Shown: positions 1-7,000 of the stretch, piece after piece | How positions within the stretch are numbered: the stretch's first letter is position 1 | How the letters are laid out: every line of letters starts with the position of its first letter | Assembly: GCA_002347985.1 (NCBI GenBank) | Contig: DDYM01000061.1 | Location: 26,116 to 33,363 of the forward strand | From: Bacteroidetes bacterium UBA2234 | Lineage (GTDB): Bacteria; Bacteroidota; Bacteroidia; NS11-12g; UBA955 | Direction of reading: 5' to 3' | Length of the DNA: 7,248 bases | Notes under the pieces: generated by a model | Told to the model about the DNA's origin: nothing | Databases searched by the model: none | What the model saw: only the letters and a program-made list of their open reading frames with translations | Program-made: the position numbers and the translations under genes

Positions 1-21
1 ATTCCGATTCACCGTTGTCAT
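1..21 (-). CDS. Start of a further operon gene (N-terminus only)
   Basis: On the minus strand an ATG at 21-19 opens a frame reading MTTVNRN up to the window edge. It lies 8 nt after the stop of the DUF1501-like gene, the same gap that separates that gene from the one before it, so it probably continues the operon. Only seven codons are visible, so no product can be assigned and a chance ATG is possible. No Shine-Dalgarno is seen, but none is seen before the other genes here either. Confidence 0.4.
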
Positions 22-29
22 AGGAATTA

Positions 30-1370
30 TTAAATGCGATTGTAAAGACTTTTTGCCATCGGATCGATCAAGCCGGCATTGGTAACTGGATCTAAAATGC
101 CGAAAATATCTGCAATGGTTGGAACAATATCCGTTAATCGACCAACCGATTGTGCCTCACTTCCAACGCGCATATTTGGAACACCTTTTCCAACCATCAA
201 ACTCCATACTCTGAGGGCATTTGCATCGCTGTGGTCGTAGGAAACCCAATCGTTCTGATCCAAAATAGGGTTGGGATTTTCGTTTCGTCCACATTCTGGA
301 GCCACAATCATAATTGTATTTCCACTCATTTCAGGAATGTTATTTTGAATATACTGCCACAACCAGCCTGTGATATGGTCGGCTCTGTGCAAGCTCTGCA
401 GATACCCAGTAAAATTGCTATGACAAGAATCAACGCCTGATATATTTACAGCCAACATTTTCGGTTTGAATTCTCTCAGTACTTCCGCGGCATACATCAT
501 ATTTACAGCATCGCCAGTATCGGTGACGGGAGGCATGGCCAATTGACCTGATTGCTGTTTGGCAAAAACACTTTTTATAAAATCTTTGATTCTTGTACGT
601 TCTTCGTCGGTATTGCTGATGCTAGTAATTTGGTCTTGGGTTAGGGCAAAGCTCTGATCCAAAAAATTCTTCATGAAGTACATGGGTTCAAGATCTGTCC
701 TACTGTAGGTTTTGGCATTGCCGAGTACTTCTTTTCCGGCGCTACTGAACGTGACGGGTGCGGCAAACATGTTCGCCCCATAATTCAATCCATAATCCTT
801 GTGATTGCTAGAATTCAACAAGGGAGTAGAATTGCCTATGCCATTGGCAATAAACCAGTTGTCGGTAGCTGAAAATCCTGCGTGCTTGCGTAAGTACTCG
901 AAAATCGTAGGGTAGGCAGGTCTTACTTTTAATCCCTGTGCCGTACCCGCATTGCCCGTCAATAGCGTATTCAAGCCCACATAATGACCTGCACTTTGCG
1001 CCTTTACCTCAGGAAATAGCAATCCGGATTTTTCCATACTCTGTGTCAACAACTTGGGAATGGGTTCCGATCCTGCTGGCATGCCAGATATACTCGTTCC
1101 ATAGGCGATTTTCTTAGTAGGTGAATTTCCTTCAAATAGGTTGGGCATAATATTGCCTGCAGCGCCTGAAACACCTTGGCTGTCCTCGAGATATCGACCT
1201 AAAATGCTCTCTTGCTGACGCACACCGCCGGCAAACATCACCAAAACTACGTGGTCGGCCTTCTGACTGCCCGTTTTGGCAAATAACCTGCCGGAAGGCA
1301 GAATGTAAGGGGCTAGAATTCCACCGCCAAGTGCAATACCAGATTTGGTTATAAAATTTTTGCGGTTCAT
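30..1370 (-). CDS. DUF1501-family exported protein (alkaline phosphatase/sulfatase-like fold)
   Basis: A 446-aa protein whose full length and motif order fit the DUF1501 family, which is related to the alkaline phosphatase/sulfatase fold. No member activity can be assigned from sequence alone. The N-terminus (MNRKNFITKSG, then a Gly/Ala-rich hydrophobic stretch to about residue 27) resembles a Tat leader, but has Arg3-Lys4 instead of twin Arg. Family-like segments are VVLVMFAGGV (41-50, the usual 'LxGGxS' strand), GVDSCH (312-317, equivalent of 'GWDtH'), APECGR (357-362, equivalent of 'GEFGRTP'), YDH (378-380, equivalent of 'GRDHwp') and GRLTDIVPTIADIFGI (410-425), typical of the C-terminal strand and helix. 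Candidate metal or active-site residues retained are D314, H317, E359, D379 and H380. The first motif is degenerate: the acidic pair expected after GGxS is replaced by RQQES. The gene starts 8 nt after its upstream neighbour and is the third gene of the operon. Probably periplasmic or envelope-associated. The family call is confident; the function is unknown. Confidence 0.85.
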   Translation of the reverse strand: MNRKNFITKSGIALGGGILAPYILPSGRLFAKTGSQKADHVVLVMFAGGVRQQESILGRYLEDSQGVSGAAGNIMPNLFEGNSPTKKIAYGTSISGMPAGSEPIPKLLTQSMEKSGLLFPEVKAQSAGHYVGLNTLLTGNAGTAQGLKVRPAYPTIFEYLRKHAGFSATDNWFIANGIGNSTPLLNSSNHKDYGLNYGANMFAAPVTFSSAGKEVLGNAKTYSRTDLEPMYFMKNFLDQSFALTQDQITSISNTDEERTRIKDFIKSVFAKQQSGQLAMPPVTDTGDAVNMMYAAEVLREFKPKMLAVNISGVDSCHSNFTGYLQSLHRADHITGWLWQYIQNNIPEMSGNTIMIVAPECGRNENPNPILDQNDWVSYDHSDANALRVWSLMVGKGVPNMRVGSEAQSVGRLTDIVPTIADIFGILDPVTNAGLIDPMAKSLYNRI

Positions 1371-1378
1371 TTTGTAGT

Positions 1379-1870
1379 TTAATAATATTGATATTCGTCG
1401 CTTGTGGCAAATGCAGTGTATACCATCTCTACGCTCACAGCGCTATTTTTTTGAATGTACTGTTTGAAAAAGGCTTTTTCTCCTTCGCTCGGGTATCTAA
1501 GATAAAATCGTTTATACGTGTTGATGACAAACGCATCGATATCTTGTCGCATCAGGGTGTTGCTTGGCATTTGAATAGAACCCGTATTGAAATAATTACT
1601 CAACAGCATCTCACTGGCAACATCTTGGTCTCCAATGGAATACAATACATTTTGGGTTTTGTACAGTTGATTGGGGGAGATCGCTGATTGATACAAATTG
1701 GTATAAAGTATTGAAATGTATTCCGCGTTGTTCTTTTTCTTGGTCTTCCGACTCTTGTCTTCATACACAGTTGCATTTTCAACGCCATAGCCAATGTGCT
1801 GCTCCTTTTTACATCCAGAAAGAGCCAATATCGCAAGGAGTAAAACGTAATAATTATTCAAATTGCGCAT
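1379..1870 (-). CDS. Small predicted lipoprotein with C-terminal R-x-P-S-x-x-E / SDEY module
   Basis: A 163-aa protein with a clear lipoprotein signal: a hydrophobic stretch (residues 8-18) and the lipobox LSGC with Cys20, followed by Lys-Lys-Glu, which resembles a Bacteroidota lipoprotein export signal to the outer membrane. A Lys-rich, probably disordered linker (about 38-48) leads to a helical region. The C-terminal part (about 112-160) carries R125-x-P127-S128-x-x-E131 and ends in SDEY (157-160), matching modules in the upstream 310-aa protein and resembling DUF4214 and the DUF1549 N-terminus. A second, degenerate copy may occupy 50-95. The ATG lies inside the end of the upstream gene (17-nt overlap, different frame), which points to translational coupling. 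I do not recognise a named family. By context it probably works with the DUF1501 protein and the 310-aa lipoprotein in the envelope. Confidence 0.8.
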   Translation of the reverse strand: MRNLNNYYVLLLAILALSGCKKEQHIGYGVENATVYEDKSRKTKKKNNAEYISILYTNLYQSAISPNQLYKTQNVLYSIGDQDVASEMLLSNYFNTGSIQMPSNTLMRQDIDAFVINTYKRFYLRYPSEGEKAFFKQYIQKNSAVSVEMVYTAFATSDEYQYY

Positions 1871-2786
1871 ATTCGTCTGTGATTAAAATCGTTTCTAAAA
1901 TCTCTTCTATACGATGCGATTTAAGAAAAGGGTAGAAGAGTTTTGATACTTCGGCCGTTGTAGGCTCTCGTTGCACCATGACGTAATAAAACCATCGAAT
2001 TTGTCCCTCATGAAAAGCATCGGCCTCTGTTAGGACTTGACAAAATTCATTTTTGTTGGTAGCCCATCTACCAAAAAGGGATCGAGATAGATTTTTTTCG
2101 ATGATATCGTAAGCCCGATTGAACTCGTCGGTGGTTGGTTTTCTCGACAATACATTGTCGAAGGCTGCATTTACAAAATTGAAACTGTTCATGTTTATAC
2201 CATCGTAAATCGGATTGTTAATCATCATGGCGGTCATCTGTCGATAATCAATCTGATTTTTTCGGAATAAAATCCTACTGTTTAGCACATCAAAATACTT
2301 TTTTCGATAATCGTAGTACAAGTAAACCCGGGTGGAATCGCCCTCAAGCCTCGCGATGGCAATTGCAAAATCAAGGTTGCCAACAAATTGAGCAATACTC
2401 GGATCCGAGGCCCCCTCTAGGAATCTGGCTTTTGAAATGTCATAAATTCTCTGAGCGAAAGCATGTCGATAAGAAGAGTCTCCCGAATGATAAGTTGTAT
2501 CGTATAGTAATGTTCTAACCAAACGAGTTCTGCAGCTGTCGTGTAAATTGGCTCGCTTTAATTGAGCGGTAAAACTATCGCGTTCTTGATTGGTTGACTC
2601 CCTTCCCAGTAAATCGATAAACATTCGCTGAACATAATTTTCGATGCGAAGGGTGCTGATGCTTTTGTATTTGGGCAGTTTGTTATTGGTGATGTCGATG
2701 TTTTCCGATTTCGTACAAGAATAAATCAATGAGGAAAGAAAAATTCCCCAAATCATTGTCTTTATACGATTATTCCACATTGACAT
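1854..2786 (-). CDS. Predicted lipoprotein with three DUF1549/DUF4214-like modules
   Basis: A 310-aa protein and the first gene of the minus-strand operon. The signal region (about 8-22) ends in I-Y-S-C with candidate lipidated Cys24; Tyr at -2 is not the commonest lipobox residue. Three segments share one pattern. Residues 48-99 have R62-x-S-T-x-x-E68 and end TTYH. Residues 203-258 have R215-x-P-T-x-x-E221 and end DAFHE. Residues 263-306 have R273-x-P-T-x-x-E279 and end TDEY. The first, with YVQRMFIDLLGRES before it, most resembles the DUF1549 N-terminus ('RRvyLDLtGrlPTpeE'). The last resembles DUF4214 and the downstream 163-aa lipoprotein. The 100-200 region has no module I recognise. A start at Met3 (2780) is also possible and would leave a short leader given the promoter position. 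Likely an envelope partner of the DUF1501 protein; the role is unknown. Confidence 0.8.
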   Translation of the reverse strand: MSMWNNRIKTMIWGIFLSSLIYSCTKSENIDITNNKLPKYKSISTLRIENYVQRMFIDLLGRESTNQERDSFTAQLKRANLHDSCRTRLVRTLLYDTTYHSGDSSYRHAFAQRIYDISKARFLEGASDPSIAQFVGNLDFAIAIARLEGDSTRVYLYYDYRKKYFDVLNSRILFRKNQIDYRQMTAMMINNPIYDGINMNSFNFVNAAFDNVLSRKPTTDEFNRAYDIIEKNLSRSLFGRWATNKNEFCQVLTEADAFHEGQIRWFYYVMVQREPTTAEVSKLFYPFLKSHRIEEILETILITDEYAQFE

Positions 2787-2790
2787 TAGT

Positions 2791-2822
2791 CAAATTTACA
2801 TTTAAGTGAATTGATTTCCAAG
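2791..2822 (-). promoter_or_regulatory. Bacteroidota-type promoter of the minus-strand operon
   Basis: Read on the minus strand, TAAATTTG (2798-2791) is an exact match to the -7 consensus TAnnTTTG. CTTG (2822-2819) supplies the -33 TTG with a 20-nt spacer, within the usual 19-21. The -7 box ends 4 nt before the ATG at 2786. Transcription would therefore start at or next to that codon, giving an almost leaderless mRNA if Met1 is used, or about a 7-nt leader if Met3 is used. Confidence 0.6.
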
Positions 2823-2825
2823 TTT

Positions 2826-2839
2826 ATGACCTTCGTCAT
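2826..2839. promoter_or_regulatory. Inverted repeat ATGAC-cttc-GTCAT, candidate operator
   Basis: A perfect 5-bp inverted repeat around a 4-nt centre, in the 102-bp region between the divergent operon and the dioxygenase gene. It lies just upstream of the -33 element of the minus-strand promoter and next to the expected -33 area of the plus-strand promoter, so one bound regulator could affect both. No regulator gene is in the window. A 5-bp repeat can arise by chance. Confidence 0.3.
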
Positions 2840-2870
2840 TTTTATGAGCGCTTCGTTTTAATTAGTTTCG
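2839..2870 (+). promoter_or_regulatory. Weak candidate promoter for the homogentisate dioxygenase gene
   Basis: TAGTTTCG at 2863-2870 matches the -7 consensus TAnnTTTG with one mismatch, 18 nt before the ATG. At the expected -33 distance there is only a T-run (from 2839) without the G of TTTG. This is the best candidate in the intergenic region on this strand, but it is clearly poorer than the other two promoters described. An activator-dependent promoter is possible. Confidence 0.3.
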
Positions 2871-2888
2871 TGGAATAACATTAATCAT

Positions 2889-4046
2889 ATGCCATTTTAT
2901 CATAAATCTGGACAAATTCCTGCCAAACGTCACACACAGTTTCGCAAACCCAACGGAGAATTATACTCTGAAGAATTGGTAAGCACAGAAGGCTTTAGCA
3001 GTATCTATTCACTGGTTTATCACTGTCATCCACCTACCTTGGTAACGGCAATGGGGAAGCCCTACAGCGTAGAGCCCAAAGTGGCGGTGGAGAAGAATAT
3101 GCAACATCGTAGCTTCTTAACATTCAAAACCAAACCCGAATCGGATTATATCAAAAGCAGAAAAGTTCTATTGATGAACTCTGATGTTCAAATGGGATCT
3201 GCCGCCCCTACGAAAGGATTTTCTGATTATTTCTATAAAAACTCTGACGCCGATGAAGTCCTTTTCATTCATGAAGGCACTGGAACTTTAAAAACCATAT
3301 ACGGAAATATAGACTTTGAATATGGTGATTATTTGGTGATTCCTCGGGGCACAATTTATCAATTGCATTTTAACGATGAAAACAATCGCATATTCTTCGT
3401 AGAATCTCCAACCCCAATTCATCCACCCAATCGCTACATGAATAAAAGCGGACAGTTAATGGAACATTCTCCATACTGCGAGAGAGATATTAAGCTTCCA
3501 ACCCAACTAGAAACCCATGACGAAACCGGTTCGTTTGAGGTATTAATCAAAAAACAAGGAATGATTTGGCCCTATACCTATGCTACACATCCTTTTGATG
3601 CCGTGGGATGGGATGGCTATTTGTTTCCCTACGCTTTCAGCATTCACAACTTTGAACCCATCACAGGTCGTTTGCACATGCCACCCCCAATTCACCAAAC
3701 CTTCGAAGGTCGGAATTTTGTGATATGTAGCTTTGTGCCCCGCATGTATGATTATCATCCTCAATCTGTTCCAGCGCCTTATAACCATAGCAATGTGGAC
3801 TCCGACGAGATACTGTATTACGTGGCCGGCGACTTTATGAGTAGAAAACACGTTGAGCGCGGCATGATTTCTTTGCATCCCAAAGGAATTCCTCACGGAC
3901 CTCATCCTGGAACTGTAGAAAAGAGTTTGGGGAAATTGAATACGGAGGAGTTGGCAGTGATGATCGACCCATTTTACCCATTGATGATTACCCAGGAAGC
4001 CATGGAAATGGAGGATCCTTCCTATTGGAAATCTTGGGTAGAATAA
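2889..4046 (+). CDS. hmgA: Homogentisate 1,2-dioxygenase
   Basis: A complete 385-aa non-haem iron dioxygenase that opens the aromatic ring of homogentisate to give maleylacetoacetate, a central cytoplasmic step of tyrosine and phenylalanine breakdown. It is shorter than the human enzyme (445 aa), as is usual for the Bacteroidota/Gram-positive branch. The N-terminus (FYHKSGQIPAKRHTQFRKPNG) is characteristic of this branch. Residues about 95-175 form a cupin-like half (EVLFIHEGTGTLKTIYGNI, GDYLVIPRGT). The C-terminal half holds the iron site: H300 in PYNHSN and H336 in IPHGPHP correspond to human His335 and His371, with the same 36-residue spacing. The carboxylate ligand should be E307 or D306 in VDSDE. 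The ATG at 2889 gives the conserved N-terminus directly; no ribosome binding site is evident. No fumarylacetoacetase, HPPD or isomerase gene is in view, so the gene stands apart from its pathway here. Confidence 0.93.
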   Translation: MPFYHKSGQIPAKRHTQFRKPNGELYSEELVSTEGFSSIYSLVYHCHPPTLVTAMGKPYSVEPKVAVEKNMQHRSFLTFKTKPESDYIKSRKVLLMNSDVQMGSAAPTKGFSDYFYKNSDADEVLFIHEGTGTLKTIYGNIDFEYGDYLVIPRGTIYQLHFNDENNRIFFVESPTPIHPPNRYMNKSGQLMEHSPYCERDIKLPTQLETHDETGSFEVLIKKQGMIWPYTYATHPFDAVGWDGYLFPYAFSIHNFEPITGRLHMPPPIHQTFEGRNFVICSFVPRMYDYHPQSVPAPYNHSNVDSDEILYYVAGDFMSRKHVERGMISLHPKGIPHGPHPGTVEKSLGKLNTEELAVMIDPFYPLMITQEAMEMEDPSYWKSWVE

Positions 4047-4056
4047 GTTAACTTTG
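4025..4056 (+). promoter_or_regulatory. Bacteroidota-type promoter for the large secreted protein gene
   Basis: TAACTTTG at 4049-4056 is an exact TAnnTTTG match, with TTG at 4025-4027 and a 21-nt spacer. The -33 element lies inside the last codons of hmgA and the -7 box in the 17-nt gap, ending 7 nt before the ATG at 4064, so the leader would be only about 4 nt. Read-through from hmgA may add to this, since no terminator is visible between the genes. Confidence 0.5.
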
Positions 4057-4063
4057 GGTTTAA

Positions 4064-7000
4064 ATGACAAAATACTTTCTTAGTGCACTAGCACTTTTAC
4101 TTTCTTGTCCCGTTTTTTCGCAGCAAACCAACCATCCAAAGCCCTACCACAAGGTTGTGAGAAAGGTTGAACGTGATTTACATCGCATCGAGAAAAAGCA
4201 ATTGAAACTGCATGAAAGGGAAGATGAAGCCACTGAAAATCAGCGAAAATCTTCCGTCACAGGACCTTTTCAAAATGAATATTCAACACCTGATGCCTAT
4301 TGGAAACAGGAGTGGATTTCCACGATGAACCCATCACTGGGTCGACCTACACCAGAAGTATTGCTCGATGAAATTAACGCTCAACAGGCTAAATCATTGA
4401 ATCGCAGGTCGATGCCTGGTACTACCAAAACAACTTGGGTGTCTCGTGGACCAAACAACGTGGGTGGTCGATGCCGGGCAATTGCATACGATCCAACAGT
4501 ATCAACGGGCAAAAAGGTTTGGGCCGGTGCGGTAACGGGTGGTTTATGGTATAATAACGATATAACCAATGCGAGCAGTACTTGGCAGTTTGCCTCAGGT
4601 CTTTGGAGCAATCTCGCGGTGACATGTATCGCATTTGACCCCAATGCTCCAGGTACAATGTACGTTGGTACAGGAGAGGGCTGGGGCTCTACACCTTCTA
4701 CAAGTAGAGGATTGGGTGTTTTTAAAAGCGTTGACTCCGGGAAAACCTTTACGCAGTTAACAGCCACCAAATCCTACTATTATGTCAATGATATCGTAGT
4801 AAGAAACGAAGCTGGCAAAAGCGTTGTTTATTGTGCCACTGATATGCAATATTTCTCGGGTGCTTGGCATGGGACATCCACCGTGGGTTTGATGCGAAGT
4901 ACCAATGGAGGTGTTACCTTTTCCAATGTGATGCCCACGATTCCAAGTAGCAGTAACGTGTTTGTTGTTGCTGATATTGAACTGGGGGCAGACAATCGCA
5001 TCTGGGTTGGAACCCGACAAAATTATCTTCAAACAGCAACAGACAAGGGGGGAGGACGCATTTTGTATTCCGACAATGGCACATCTTTTACCGTGGCCTA
5101 TTCGCATACAAATCAAGCCGGACGCGTAAAAGTGGCTTGCGCACCGAGTTCTGCATATACTTTGTATGCCGTTTTTGAAGCCAGTGGTAAAGTTGACACC
5201 TTGATTCGAACCCACACAAAGGGAAAGACATGGATTTCCGTCTCAAAACCCAAAGATGCAGATACGGGGATTCCGGGCACTGATCCGTCTCGAGGTCAAG
5301 CCTGGTATGATTTATCGCTCGCCGTATCGCCCTTGGATACCACTGTTGTAATGGCAGGATTCGTTGATGTGTTTCAAACCCAAAATAAGGGTCTTGCTTG
5401 GCTTCAAGTGGGCAAATGGAGTAACAACTCGGGTTTGGCGAATTTGAGCTGCGCTTATGTTCATGCTGACATTCATACTTTTACATTCAAACCTGGAACC
5501 ACAGAATGTTTAATTGGTACTGATGGTGGCATTTTCTATGCACCGGATGTGATGGACAATATGTCTAATCAAGCGGTAATCTATGAGGCAAACAATGGTT
5601 TTACTGTGACACAAATGTACTGGGGAGATATCTCTCAAACCAAAGGCAAGGACCTTATGCTTGCAGGTGCTCAAGACAATGGTACTAACCAATTAAATAC
5701 ATCGGGTTTATGCAATGAAAACATGGTGAGCGGGGGAGATGGAGGGTATTGTTTTATCAGCCAGACCAACGACAATAAACAGATTGTGAGTTACGTTTAC
5801 AATCAGTTTTATAGCACCACGAACAATTGGACGGCGAGTGCGAAAATCATTGACGATGCCAATACGGGTAAGTTTATAAACCCAGCGGTGTGGGATGATT
5901 TAAATGGTTATTTGTTTACCGGCAAATCAAAGGTGACAATTTATCGCAATAAGTTGGGGACATCATCAACTTTGGCCACGACGGTGACGGTGAACGGCAC
6001 AGCAGCCAATGGTGCGCCTAGTGCTTTTTGCAGCTCCATCAGTGCAGCAGGAAAAACGCAATTATACGTAGGGACAGATGTTGGGAAGTTATACGTAACA
6101 ACGGATGCGGTGGCTTCGGTGCCAACCTGGAAAGACATTACTGGTTCAACGGGTTCTGCAATTCCTGCCGGCAATATTAGTAGCATTCATAGATTGCGTT
6201 TATCCGATACACTTTTTGTTACCATAAGCAACTATGGATCAACTGCAAACATTTTGATGAGTGTAGATGCCGGGGTTACTTGGGCCAGCCGAGATGGAAA
6301 TATTGCAGATATGCCAATTTGGTCCATTTTGGTTAACCCAAATAAAATGGGAGAGGCCGTAATAGCAACGGAATTGGGTATCTATGGTACATCAGACATC
6401 TTTGCGAGTTCTGTAGTTTGGACTCCCTACAACGAAGGAATGGGTGCGGTAAAAACGTCGACATTGCGATATCGTGCTTCAGACCAAACGATCATGGCAG
6501 TGACACATGGCAGGGGGGTATTTACATCTGACGCATGGTCAAAAGCCAGCCCAATTGCCAATTTTGGGGTAAGTAAGGATACCCTTTGTAGCAATCAAAC
6601 CGTGTCCTTTAAGGATTCAACGAGAAATGTTCCAACCTCTTGGAAATGGTCGTTTAGCCCGAGCAATGGCGTAGTATATAAGTTTGGAACGGATTCAACA
6701 AAACAGAACCCAATCGTCCAGTTTACAAAAGGCGGTACATATTCAATTACCTTGAATGTGAGTAATTCTGTGGGTGATGATGTAATGACAAAAACCAATA
6801 GGATTTTTGTGATCGATACGATTCCATTGATATTGAACTTGTCAACAAACCCGGCGATTCTTTGTAGAAACGATACGTTCTCTTTGGTTAGTAGTGTAAA
6901 TGCCGCAGCAAAAGGGCTAACATTGGGATACAGTTGGATGAAAAATTCTGTGTCAACTTCGGCTACAACCCCTAATATTTATGGGCTTGCACCAACCAAT

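Noticed and set aside
150..440. 96-codon plus-strand frame opposite the DUF1501 gene
   Set aside because: It is antisense to conserved motifs (YDH, ECGR) of the DUF1501 protein and has no signal or domain of its own.
1388..1935. Plus-strand frames of 99 and 74 codons and a minus-strand 78-codon frame over the 163-aa lipoprotein gene
   Set aside because: They overlap the frame with a canonical lipobox and a module shared with its neighbour; none shows protein-like features.
2847..2852. AGCGCT palindrome in the divergent intergenic region
   Set aside because: Only 6 bp and not extended by flanking pairs; expected by chance.
4047..4063. Possible terminator between hmgA and the next gene
   Set aside because: The 17-nt gap has no hairpin or T-run; it holds a -7 promoter box instead.
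3543..4070. 175-codon minus-strand frame opposite hmgA
   Set aside because: It lies wholly antisense to a clearly conserved enzyme and its product (rich in His, Arg and Trp) has no recognisable domain; a shadow frame.
4107..4108. Lipobox around Cys15 of the large protein (LLSC)
   Set aside because: The hydrophobic part before it is short and the -2 Leu is atypical; cleavage near S19/Q20 by signal peptidase I fits better.
4381..5215. Minus-strand frames of 129, 78 and 152 codons opposite the large secreted protein gene
   Set aside because: They are antisense to the propeller-coding frame, which shows family motifs throughout; their products look like random Cys/Pro/His-rich translation.
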